NCBI GenBank assembly: GCA_030838245.1
Contig: JAUTXB010000265.1
Span: forward strand, 1 to 9,503
DNA: 9,503 nt
Reading direction: 5' to 3'
From: Acidimicrobiaceae bacterium
GTDB taxonomy: Bacteria > Actinomycetota > Acidimicrobiia > Acidimicrobiales > RAAP-2
The position numbers and the translations under genes are program-made. Every line of letters begins with the position of its first letter. Within the stretch, counting starts at the first letter, position 1. Shown here piece after piece: positions 1 to 6,693 of the stretch. The notes beneath the pieces were generated by a model. It did no database searches. It was not told the origin of the DNA and saw nothing but the letters and a program-made list of their open reading frames with translations.

Positions 1-527
1 GTCGCCGTGTCCCGGTAGACGTCGGGGTACTGGTCACGGATGAAGAGGATGTGGGCGAGAGGATCCTTGCCCGACATCCCCGGTGCCCCACCGGTCAGCC
101 ACAACCAGCGAGCCAGCTTGGCCGGTCCATAGCCGAGGACGGTGACCGGTCCCCCGGCTGCCTTGCGGATGGCCCGGTTCCCCCGTGAGTCCAGCCAGAT
201 CACCGCCCGCATCAATGGCTCGGCGTCGGCGCCGACGGCAACGGTTCCCGACCACTGGGCCGTGCATCCCACCCCGATGAGGCGCTCGACGGGAATGCCG
301 CCCTCGTCCAGGGCGGCACGAGCAGCGATGACGATGGCCGACCACCAGTCAGCCGGGTCCTGTTCGGCCCCGCCTCCGGGAAGCAGGTGCAACGGCACCG
401 GGTGGTGGGCATGGGCCACCACCGTCCCCGAGGTAGAGACCAGGGCCACCTTGGGACCCCCGGTACCCAGATCGATGGCCAAGACGTAGTCCTCGTCCAC
501 CCCACGAAGCGGCGGGGCCGCCGTCAC
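1..527 (-). CDS. FGGY-family carbohydrate kinase, N-terminal part (runs off left edge)
   Basis: Translation of the minus strand from a GTG at 527 gives 175 residues of the N-terminal actin-like ATPase domain of an FGGY sugar kinase (xylulokinase/glycerol kinase superfamily), which phosphorylates a sugar or polyol with ATP in the cytoplasm. Visible signs are the phosphate-1 loop DLGTGGPK at residues 19-26, a CTAQWSGT segment where xylulokinases have the ISGQMHG-like substrate strand, and AVIWLDSRGNRAI, matching the family's 'RAILWxDxR' strand. The GTG start overlaps the ileS stop as GTGA, so it is probably translationally coupled to ileS. An alternative GTG ten codons in (498-500) lacks a better ribosome site. 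The C-terminal domain, which carries other ATP- and substrate-binding residues, lies outside the window, so the substrate cannot be named. The family call is firm; xylulose is one possibility only. Confidence 0.88.
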   Translation of the reverse strand, partial: MTAAPPLRGVDEDYVLAIDLGTGGPKVALVSTSGTVVAHAHHPVPLHLLPGGGAEQDPADWWSAIVIAARAALDEGGIPVERLIGVGCTAQWSGTVAVGADAEPLMRAVIWLDSRGNRAIRKAAGGPVTVLGYGPAKLARWLWLTGGAPGMSGKDPLAHILFIRDQYPDVYRDTA

Positions 528-3500
528 GGCTTGATCACCCACGCCCGGGCGACGAGTGGCGACCCGTCCTCGGCCTCGAGCTCCAACGCGGTGCCCGCAC
601 CGGCAGTGGCACCCGGAGGGGCAGTGGGCTCGACCGACGTGGCCAGGACCTCGCGACCGATGAGCTCGAGGAGCGGGCCCAGGTCGTCGAGCCCGACCAG
701 ATGGAGGCGGATCCAGTCGGACACCTCCAACCCGCTGGCCTTGCGCAGGTCCTGGACCTGCCGGACCACCTCTCGGGCCAGACCCCGCTTCCACAGATCC
801 GTGTCCAGGGTGAGATCGAGGGCCACCACCTCGGCACCGTCCCGGGAGACGGCGAACCCGGGCTGGGCCTTGACCCGGAGCTCCACCTCGTCGGCTCCGA
901 GCTCGACGGATCCGTCGGGTAGTTGGACGGTCACCGGCCGTCCCTCGCCCAGCGCGGCGGCCGCGACTGCGCCGTCCACCTCGCCCATGGCCGCCCTGAG
1001 CTGTTGGACCCGCTTGCCCAAGCGGGGGCCCAGCAGCTTGAAGTTGGGCACCAGCTCGTAGGTCAAGACGTCGCCCAGCTCCGACGTGGCTTCCACCGCA
1101 TCGACGTTGAGCTCGTCCTCCACGATGCCGCGGGGAAGGCCGGGGCTGCCCGGCGGCAGGTACACGAGCGCTCGGGCCAAGGGCTGGCGCACCTTGATGC
1201 CCGCTTCGGCTCGGGCCGCGCGCCCGAGCGACGACAACCGGCGAGCCAGGCCCATCTCCTCCTCGAGCTTCACGTCGGTCGCATCGGCGTCGGCGTCAGG
1301 CCAGTCGACCAGGTGCACCGATTGGTCCTCGGCCGAACCGGTCAGGTCCCGCCACATCCGGTCGGCCAGGAACGGGCACATCGGAGCGAGGAGGCGTGAC
1401 AGCGTGACCAGCGCCTCGTGCAAGGCGGCCTGGGCAGCCAGGGAGTCGGCCGGATCGGCGCCAGGGTCGGTCCTCCAGAACCGCCGACGGCTGCGCCTGA
1501 CGTACCAGTTGGAGAGGTCGTCGACCAGGCGAGCAATGGCAGTTGCCGCCGGGAAGGGCTCGTAGCCGTCGAGCGCTTCGGTCACCTCCGACACGGTGCC
1601 GGCGATACGCGACGCCAGCCACCGATCGAGCACCGAGCGATCGGCCAGCTTCGGGATGGCCGGATCGGAGGGATCGAAGTCGTTGAGCGATGCGTACGTG
1701 GTGAAGAAGGACCAGGTGTTCCACAAGGTCAGCAACGTGTCCCGCATGGCCGCGTCGATGATCTCGAGGCTCACCCGCGTGGGCGTCCACGGGGAGCCCT
1801 GGGAGAACATCCACCATCGGAGGGGATCGGCTCCGCGGGTGTCGATGATCTCCCACGGGTCGATGACGTTGCCCACGCTCTTGGACATCTTGCGGCCATC
1901 GGCGTCCACGATGTGCCCGAGGCACAAGACGTTGCGGTACGGAGCCTCGCCCTGCACCAGCGTGTTCACGGCCAGAAGCGAGTAGAACCAGCCACGGGTC
2001 TGGTCGATGGCCTCGCAGATGAAGTCGGCCGGATAGACGAATCGGTCCTTCGAACCGGGGGCCAGCGGGTATCCCCACTGGGCCGCGGGCATGGAGCCCG
2101 AGTCGAACCAGGCATCGATGACCGGCTCGACCCGCCGCATCTCGGAGGGAGACCCACCGGCCTCGCCGGCACAGGTGGGGCAGGGGAACACGATCTCGTC
2201 GATGGCCGGCCGGTGCGGATCGACGCCGGACACGTCTCGCCCGGCCAGCTCGGACAGCTCGGTCAGGGAGCCCACGCAGTGGACGTGGCCGTTCCCGCAC
2301 CGCCAGACGGGGAGCGGCGTTCCCCAGAACCGGTCGCGTGACAGGGCCCAGTCGACGTTGTTGGCCAGCCATTCCCCCATCCGGCCGTCCCGGATGTGCT
2401 CGGGGTGCCAGCCGATGGTCTGGTTCTCGGCCACCAGCTCGGCCTTCCGCTCCGAGGTCTTGATGTACCAGCTGGGCTTGCCCCAGTAGATGAGGGCGGT
2501 GCCGCACCGCCAGCAGTGGGGGTACGAGTGCTCGTACGCTGAGCGCCGCACCAACAGCCCGGCCGCGTCGAGCCGGTCGTTGACCAATGTGTTGGTGTCG
2601 CGCACCGACTGGCCGGCGAGCCAGGCGACGGCCTCGGTGAAGCGACCGTCCGGCCCCACCGGATTGAGGGTGGGCAGTCCGTGCTCCCGGCCGGCGTGCC
2701 GGTCGACCTCACCGAAGGCCGGGGCCAGATGGACGATCCCGGTTCCCTCGTCGGCCTCGACGAAGTCCCCGGGTACCACGCGCCACCCGTCGCCGCTCCC
2801 CGGGGTGACGTCCAGGTCGTCGAACGGTCGCCGGTAGCGCAGCCCGACCAGGTCGGCGCCGGCGATGGTGGCGCTCGCCCGGGCATCCTCGCCGAAGACC
2901 GACTCCACCAGATCCGAGGCCACGATCATGTCTTCGACCACGCTGTAGGCGAGGTCGGGACCCACCGCCGCTCCCGTGTTGGAGAGGAGGGTCCAGGGCG
3001 TGGTCGTCCAGGCCACCAACGAGAGCCCGTCCACTGTGTCGCGGCCCAACCGGGCAGCCACACGGGCGGCGGCGTCACCCTCGTCGAGCAGCGGGAAGCG
3101 GACGAAGGCCGACTCGTCGACCACGGGACGATAGACATCGGGCTGGCCGAGCTCGTGGCTGCTCAGCGCCGTGCCGCACCGGGGACAGTAGGGCACCACC
3201 TTGATGTCCTCATAGAGAAGGCCCTGGTTCCAGATATCCTTCAGCTGCCACCACACCGACTCGATGTAGTCCGGGCTGAACGTCCAGTAGGCATCGTCGA
3301 TGTCGATCCAGTAGCCGATCCGCTCGGTGAGCTGCTTCCAGTCGCCCACATAGTTGCGTACCGACTCTCGGCACAGGCGGACGAACTCGGCGATACCGAC
3401 CTCTTCCTCGATCTGACGCTTGTCCGTGATTCCCAGCTGTTTCTCCACCTCGACCTCGACCGGCAACCCGTGCGTGTCCCATCCGGCCTTGCGGGGCACG

Positions 3501-3733
3501 GCGTACCCGCGCATGGTCCGGTACCGGCAAAAGAGGTCCTTGAAGGCCCGGGCCCAGACGTGATGCAAGCCAGGACGCCCGTTGGCCGTGGGTGGCCCCT
3601 CGTAGAAGACCCAGGGCTCGGCCCCCGCCCTGAGCTCGATCGACCGCTCGAAGACGCGGTGGTCGCCCCAACGAACCAGCTCCTCGGCTTCGAGCGTGGC
3701 GAAGTCTGCTTCGGTGGGGACCGGACGAAACAA
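524..3733 (-). CDS. ileS: Isoleucyl-tRNA synthetase, type 2 (IleRS2)
   Basis: This 1069-residue cytoplasmic class I synthetase charges tRNA-Ile with isoleucine. Its length and sequence match the eukaryote-like IleRS2 group (compare Thermus thermophilus IleRS), which is naturally mupirocin-tolerant. Landmarks: signature motif GLHH at residues 55-58 (usually HxGH); WDTHGLPVE just after; CP1 editing domain with WTTTPWTL from residue 242 and HLAPAFGEVD ending at D344, the likely editing aspartate; Cys pairs C183/C186 and C407/C410, then C479/C486 and C518/C521, fitting two zinc sites; KMSKS at 615-619; and a long anticodon-binding and C-terminal region containing WKRGLAREVVRQVQDLRK. The start is TTG, chosen because GAGGAG lies 5 nt upstream and the N-terminus (FRPVP) aligns with family members. 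It overlaps the downstream sugar kinase by 4 nt. There is no room for a T-box leader. Identification is secure. Confidence 0.98.
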   Translation of the reverse strand: MFRPVPTEADFATLEAEELVRWGDHRVFERSIELRAGAEPWVFYEGPPTANGRPGLHHVWARAFKDLFCRYRTMRGYAVPRKAGWDTHGLPVEVEVEKQLGITDKRQIEEEVGIAEFVRLCRESVRNYVGDWKQLTERIGYWIDIDDAYWTFSPDYIESVWWQLKDIWNQGLLYEDIKVVPYCPRCGTALSSHELGQPDVYRPVVDESAFVRFPLLDEGDAAARVAARLGRDTVDGLSLVAWTTTPWTLLSNTGAAVGPDLAYSVVEDMIVASDLVESVFGEDARASATIAGADLVGLRYRRPFDDLDVTPGSGDGWRVVPGDFVEADEGTGIVHLAPAFGEVDRHAGREHGLPTLNPVGPDGRFTEAVAWLAGQSVRDTNTLVNDRLDAAGLLVRRSAYEHSYPHCWRCGTALIYWGKPSWYIKTSERKAELVAENQTIGWHPEHIRDGRMGEWLANNVDWALSRDRFWGTPLPVWRCGNGHVHCVGSLTELSELAGRDVSGVDPHRPAIDEIVFPCPTCAGEAGGSPSEMRRVEPVIDAWFDSGSMPAAQWGYPLAPGSKDRFVYPADFICEAIDQTRGWFYSLLAVNTLVQGEAPYRNVLCLGHIVDADGRKMSKSVGNVIDPWEIIDTRGADPLRWWMFSQGSPWTPTRVSLEIIDAAMRDTLLTLWNTWSFFTTYASLNDFDPSDPAIPKLADRSVLDRWLASRIAGTVSEVTEALDGYEPFPAATAIARLVDDLSNWYVRRSRRRFWRTDPGADPADSLAAQAALHEALVTLSRLLAPMCPFLADRMWRDLTGSAEDQSVHLVDWPDADADATDVKLEEEMGLARRLSSLGRAARAEAGIKVRQPLARALVYLPPGSPGLPRGIVEDELNVDAVEATSELGDVLTYELVPNFKLLGPRLGKRVQQLRAAMGEVDGAVAAAALGEGRPVTVQLPDGSVELGADEVELRVKAQPGFAVSRDGAEVVALDLTLDTDLWKRGLAREVVRQVQDLRKASGLEVSDWIRLHLVGLDDLGPLLELIGREVLATSVEPTAPPGATAGAGTALELEAEDGSPLVARAWVIKP

Positions 3734-3738
3734 CGGAG

Positions 3739-3744
3739 CTCCTC
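3739..3744 (-). promoter_or_regulatory. Shine-Dalgarno site that sets the TTG start of ileS
   Basis: On the minus strand GAGGAG lies 5 nt before the TTG at 3733. It is the only strong ribosome site near the 5' end of ileS and supports the non-ATG start. Confidence 0.75.
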
Positions 3745-3767
3745 GGGGGACGGGTGGGTCGGATCAG

Positions 3768-3773
3768 ATACTA
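3768..3773 (-). promoter_or_regulatory. Candidate -10 box for ileS
   Basis: The minus strand reads TAGTAT here, fitting the actinobacterial TANNNT -10 pattern. Transcription would begin near 3761, giving a leader of about 28 nt before the TTG. I see no convincing -35: the expected position falls in a GC-rich hairpin. The call rests on one hexamer plus position. Confidence 0.4.
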
Positions 3774-3800
3774 CGGGCGGGCGGCTCGCGAGCCCGCCGT
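3773..3800. repeat. GC-rich inverted repeat in the ileS/glycosylase divergent region
   Basis: Left arm ACGGGCGGGC (3773-3782) pairs with right arm GCCCGCCGT (3792-3800), leaving one bulged G and a 9-nt loop. An alternative fold uses the perfect 12-bp palindrome GGCTCGCGAGCC at 3783-3794. It abuts the ileS -10 box and would cover the -35/spacer region, so it could be an operator. No T-run follows on either strand, so it is not a standard terminator. The pairing is seen directly; any function is inferred. Confidence 0.45.
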
Positions 3801-3821
3801 CTGGCACCTGGGGGGGCGATG

Positions 3822-3852
3822 TGGACGGGACACGACCCGGAGCGGGCACAAT
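3822..3852 (+). promoter_or_regulatory. Weak candidate promoter for the DNA glycosylase gene (possibly leaderless)
   Basis: A -10-like CACAAT (3847-3852, 4 of 6 to TATAAT) sits 7 nt before the GTG start, and TGGACG (3822-3827, 4 of 6 to TTGACA) lies 19 nt further up. With no Shine-Dalgarno sequence before the GTG, transcription could start at or next to the start codon. Both hexamers are imperfect and the spacing is long. Confidence 0.3.
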
Positions 3853-3859
3853 TGGCGGC

Positions 3860-4720
3860 GTGCCCGAGCTTCCTGAGGTCCACGCCCTCACTGCCTTCTT
3901 GGACGAACGGATCGCCGGCCGGCAGGTCGAACGGTGCGAGCTGGCCTCGTTCTCCGCCCTCAAGACGGTCGACCCTCCCCTCCAGTCGCTGGTCGGGAGG
4001 ACGGCATCGTCGTGCCAACGTCGGGGCAAGTACCTGTGCTTCGACATCGACGGGCTGTGGTTGGTGATCCACCTGTCGCGGGGCGGTTGGGTCAAGTGGT
4101 ACGACCAGCTACCAGCGACTCGGCCGCGCCCGGGGAAGGGCCCGATGCAACTGCGGATGGGGTTCGAAGGAGGTGGGGGGTTCGATGTCACCGAGATGGG
4201 CAAGGAAAAGCGCTTGGCCCTCTGGGTGGTCGATGACCCGAACCGGATCGAGAACGTGGACACCCTGGGTGTGGACCCCCTCACGCCCGAGTTCGACGTC
4301 GACGCGCTGGCCGGGCTGCTGGCCGGAAACGGGGCCACGCTGAAGACGGTATTGACCTCGCAGTCGCTCATCGCCGGCGTGGGCAATGCCTACTCCGACG
4401 AGGCACTCCACGCCGCCCGCCTCTCCCCCTACAAGAAGTCGTCCAACCTCGCCCCCGACGAAGTGGCCCGGCTCCATACCGCCCTGGTCGAGGTGCTCAC
4501 CGACGCGCTGCAGCGGGCCGAGGGTCTGGGCGCCTCGGAGCTGAAGGGGGACAAGAAGCAGGGCATGGCCGTCCACGGCCGGAACGGCGAAGCCTGCCCC
4601 ACCTGTGGCGACACCATCCGCCAGGTGTCCTTTGCCACCAAGTCCATGCAGTACTGCCCCACCTGCCAGACCGGGGGAAAGGCCCTGGCTGACCGGCGGC
4701 TGTCCAAGCTGCTGAAGTAA
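3860..4720 (+). CDS. Fpg/Nei-family DNA glycosylase (formamidopyrimidine-DNA glycosylase-like, AP lyase)
   Basis: This 286-residue base-excision-repair enzyme should remove oxidised bases from DNA and nick the abasic site. The GTG start is fixed by the family rule that a catalytic Pro follows the initiator: residues 2-7 are PELPEV, with P2 the nucleophile and E3 the general acid. K57 in RRGKYL matches the conserved Lys57 of E. coli Fpg. The helix-two-turn-helix contains GVGNAYSDEAL around N176. The C-terminal zinc finger is complete: C246, C249, C266, C269 (C-x2-C-x16-C-x2-C). The Arg that contacts DNA in the finger of E. coli Fpg (R258, five residues before the third Cys) is Lys261 here, placing it in a divergent actinobacterial Fpg/Nei subfamily, so the preferred lesion is uncertain. 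It is divergent to ileS and followed by a terminator. The open frame extends far upstream, but that part is antisense to ileS. Confidence 0.93.
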   Translation: MPELPEVHALTAFLDERIAGRQVERCELASFSALKTVDPPLQSLVGRTASSCQRRGKYLCFDIDGLWLVIHLSRGGWVKWYDQLPATRPRPGKGPMQLRMGFEGGGGFDVTEMGKEKRLALWVVDDPNRIENVDTLGVDPLTPEFDVDALAGLLAGNGATLKTVLTSQSLIAGVGNAYSDEALHAARLSPYKKSSNLAPDEVARLHTALVEVLTDALQRAEGLGASELKGDKKQGMAVHGRNGEACPTCGDTIRQVSFATKSMQYCPTCQTGGKALADRRLSKLLK

Positions 4721-4786
4721 TCCCGCTCTCGCCGAGCCGAACCCGGTCGGCAGAGTTCGGGGCCCCCGGAGTGCGATACGTTTTTC

Positions 4787-4806
4787 AGGCCCACTTCGGG
4801 CCTTTT
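4787..4806 (+). terminator. Rho-independent terminator after the DNA glycosylase gene
   Basis: Six-bp GC-rich stem AGGCCC/GGGCCT (4787-4792 with 4798-4803), loop ACTTC, and a TTTT run at 4803-4806. It lies 66 nt after the glycosylase stop and before the next gene's start, so it should separate the two units. The T-run is short, so termination may be partial. Confidence 0.65.
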
Positions 4807-4830
4807 GCCACCTTAATCACTAGGTTTACT
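4805..4830 (+). promoter_or_regulatory. AT-rich promoter-like segment before the TauE/SafE gene
   Basis: The stretch from 4803 to 4838 is markedly AT-rich for this window. TTTACT (4825-4830, 4 of 6 to TATAAT) or TAGGTT (4821-4826) could be the -10, and TTGCCA (4805-4810) resembles a -35, but the spacings are too short (14 or 10 nt). A promoter is expected because a terminator lies just upstream; the exact boxes are uncertain. Confidence 0.3.
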
Positions 4831-4840
4831 GGTTTTTCTC

Positions 4841-5788
4841 GTGCACATCAATCCCTACATCGTCCTCGGAAGCGCCGTCGTGGGCTTCCTCGTCGGGATG
4901 ACCGGAGCAGGCGGGGGCGCCCTGATGACGCCCATGCTGATCCTGCTGTTCGGGGTCAAGCCCTCGACGGCCATCTCGAGCGACCTGGTGGCCGCCGTGG
5001 TCATGCGCCCGATCGGGGCTGCCGTGCACCTGGGCAAGGGGACGGTCAACCTCCGCCTGGTCGGCTGGATGGTCCTCGGCTCGGTCCCCATGGCCTTCCT
5101 CGGTGCCTATCTGCTCTCCCTCCTCGGAGACTCCAGCGCGGCCGAGACCAACATCCAGATCGCCCTCGGCGCCGCCCTGCTGGTGGGGGCGGCCGCCATG
5201 GTCCTGCGCTACGGGCTGGATCGCCGCGCCGGCCACACCCGCCGTGAGGTCGTGCACGACCTGACGGTGCGGCCCGTGCCCACCATTGCCATCGGCATGA
5301 TCGGCGGGGTGATCGTCGGCATGACCTCGGTCGGGTCGGGGTCGCTGATGATCGTCTTTCTCCTGTTCCTCTATCCGATGCTGGGTGCCAACCAGCTGGT
5401 GGGGACCGACCTGACCCAGGCTGTCCCGTTGACCCTGGCTGCGGCTCTCGGGGCTCTGGCCTTCGGCCACGTCGAGTTCGCCGTCACCACCTCGGTGATC
5501 ATCGGGAGCGTCCCCGCGGTGGTGGTCGGCTCCTTCCTGTCTTCCCGGGCGCCGGACCGCTACATCCGTCCGGTCATCATGTTCGTGATCTTCGCCTCCG
5601 GTCTCAAGTACGTGGGCGTGAGCACCACTGCGCTCGGATGGGTCCTGTGCACGGTGCTGTTGGCCGCGGCCGCCGTCTGGCTGGTGAGGACCCGTCCATG
5701 GGAAAACGCCGACGACGTACCACCGGCGAACGTCCCCGTCGAGAGCGCCCCGGCCCGGGCCGGCCCGCGGCCACCGGACGAGCCCTAA
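4841..5788 (+). CDS. TauE/SafE-family membrane transporter (putative sulfite/organosulfur exporter)
   Basis: This 315-residue inner-membrane protein is of the TauE/SafE (old DUF81) family, whose characterised members export sulfite, sulfoacetate or related anions. The family's internal duplication is clear: half one has VGMTGAGGG (residues 18-26) followed by ...AISSDL to residue 49; half two has VGMTSVGSGS from residue 159 followed by VGTDL around D190. Around eight hydrophobic segments are visible, a charged loop (DRRAGHTRREVVHDL) joins the halves, and the tail after the last helix is Pro/Ala-rich and polar. The GTG start at 4841 places the first helix just before the first motif, as in the family. 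No Shine-Dalgarno sequence precedes it. A GNAT gene follows 28 bp downstream and a sulfate importer operon about 0.9 kb further on, which hints at sulfur metabolism. The substrate is unproven. Confidence 0.9.
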   Translation: MHINPYIVLGSAVVGFLVGMTGAGGGALMTPMLILLFGVKPSTAISSDLVAAVVMRPIGAAVHLGKGTVNLRLVGWMVLGSVPMAFLGAYLLSLLGDSSAAETNIQIALGAALLVGAAAMVLRYGLDRRAGHTRREVVHDLTVRPVPTIAIGMIGGVIVGMTSVGSGSLMIVFLLFLYPMLGANQLVGTDLTQAVPLTLAAALGALAFGHVEFAVTTSVIIGSVPAVVVGSFLSSRAPDRYIRPVIMFVIFASGLKYVGVSTTALGWVLCTVLLAAAAVWLVRTRPWENADDVPPANVPVESAPARAGPRPPDEP

Positions 5789-5816
5789 CGCCACTTCGAT
5801 ACGACAGACTCTTCGG

Positions 5817-6467
5817 GTGACCGACCCACTGGTGACGGATCCGCTCACCCTGGAGGGCCGCTTCGTCCGCCTGTCCCCGCTCGGGCCCGAACATGTCGAC
5901 GCCCTGATGGCGGCGGCGACCGAGGACCGGTCCTCCTACGGGCTCACCCGGGTACCCCACGACCGGCCCACAACCGTCAGCTACATCGAGGCCGCCGTCG
6001 AGGCCAGGGAAGCAGGGCGACAGCTGACCTTCGCCACGTGGTCGATCGATGCGGGCAAGGTCGTCGGCTCGTCGCGCTTCAGCCGCGTCGAGGTCTGGGA
6101 CTGGTCGCTCTGCGGCGAACACGGGGCAGGGCGCCAGCGGCATGGGCGACCCGACGTGGTCGAGATCGGGGGCACCTGGCTGGCTGCTTCGGCCCAGCGA
6201 ACGCCGGTCAACACCGAATCCAAGCTGTTGTTGCTGGCTCACGCCTTCGAGACCTGGGAAGTTCACGCCGTCATGCTCTGCACCGACCGGCGCAACACCC
6301 GGTCTCGCCGGGCCATTGAACGGCTGGGATGCACCTTCGACGGCGTTCTGCGCTCCGATCGGCCAGGTGCCGACGGGACCGTTCGAGACTCGGCTCATTT
6401 CTCCCTCCTCGCCGAGGAATGGCCGGCAGTCAAGCAGCGATTGTCGGACCGCCTGGCCGCCGGCTGA
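5817..6467 (+). CDS. GNAT-family N-acetyltransferase, RimJ/RimL-like
   Basis: A 216-residue cytoplasmic acetyltransferase that would transfer acetyl from acetyl-CoA to an amine, such as a protein N-terminus or a small molecule. The N-terminus LEGRFVRLSPLGPEHVDAL is typical of the Acetyltransf_3 (RimJ/RimL) group, and the core EIGGTWL...TPVNTESKLLLLAHAFETWEVHAV fits the acetyl-CoA-binding strand and helix. The hallmark NxxSxxAIExLG stretch is at residues 160-171 (N160, S163, G171). The start is GTG at 5817; a second GTG at 5832 (residue 6) begins a near-repeat of the same tetrapeptide (TDPL twice), so the true start could be either. Neither has a clear ribosome site. It lies 28 bp after the TauE/SafE gene and may share its transcript. 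The sequence does not reveal the substrate. Confidence 0.88.
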   Translation: MTDPLVTDPLTLEGRFVRLSPLGPEHVDALMAAATEDRSSYGLTRVPHDRPTTVSYIEAAVEAREAGRQLTFATWSIDAGKVVGSSRFSRVEVWDWSLCGEHGAGRQRHGRPDVVEIGGTWLAASAQRTPVNTESKLLLLAHAFETWEVHAVMLCTDRRNTRSRRAIERLGCTFDGVLRSDRPGADGTVRDSAHFSLLAEEWPAVKQRLSDRLAAG

Positions 6468-6653
6468 TCGGCTGCATCGCCGACACCGGCTGAGTCCAGT
6501 GGGTCGGCCATGGGTTGTTGACCACGGTACAGAGCCGGTCCGGCACCGACCGTCGCAGATCGAATCCGGCCCACACGGATCACCCCGTCACCCTTCGTGC
6601 GTCCCCACATCGAGTGGCGCCACCAGCTGTCATGTAGACCTATGGAGCCTAGT
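6468..6653. other. Intergenic spacer between the GNAT gene and the sulfate operon
   Basis: No convincing gene on either strand. It contains a small hairpin ATCCG/CGGAT (within 6564-6580) without a T-run, so not a good terminator. I cannot assign a terminator for the upstream gene. Confidence 0.5.
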
Positions 6654-6690
6654 GACTTGACAAACTCGATCTTTTAAGTCAGGAATAGTC
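6654..6690 (+). promoter_or_regulatory. Leader of the sulfate operon: consensus -35, inverted repeat and ribosome site
   Basis: TTGACA at 6657-6662 is a perfect -35 hexamer. It is overlapped by an imperfect inverted repeat, GACTTGA (6654-6660) with TTAAGTC (6674-6680), seven pairs with one G-T. A -10 at standard spacing is poor (AGGAAT at 6681, 3 of 6), so the true promoter boxes are unresolved. AGGAA at 6681-6685 lies 8 nt before the GTG of the binding-protein gene and serves as Shine-Dalgarno. The repeat may be an operator that ties sulfate uptake to sulfur supply; that is inference. Confidence 0.4.
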
Positions 6691-6693
6691 CCC

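Noticed and set aside
1296..2507. Overlapping open frames on both strands within ileS
   Set aside because: ileS is continuous and complete through this stretch; the alternatives are Arg/Pro/Gly-rich with no recognisable domain.
2681..3859. Upstream extension of the glycosylase frame giving a 679-residue protein
   Set aside because: This part is wholly antisense to ileS and has no family resemblance; the PELPEV start at 3860 is fixed by the catalytic Pro.
3734..3859. T-box leader upstream of ileS
   Set aside because: T-boxes are known before ileS in some actinobacteria, but the candidate leader is only about 28 nt and I see no T-box consensus in the gap.
4826..5848. Long minus-strand open frame of 340 codons opposite the TauE/SafE gene
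   Set aside because: Its product is rich in His, Asp, Gln and Arg, the usual antisense image of a hydrophobic membrane gene in GC-rich DNA.
6551..6575. tRNA-like T-loop (ATCGAATCC) in the intergenic spacer
   Set aside because: Flanking bases do not form a T stem and no acceptor, D or anticodon arms could be found.
6564..6580. ATCCG/CGGAT hairpin after the GNAT gene as terminator
   Set aside because: Only 5 bp of stem and no T-run follows on the plus strand; too weak to call.
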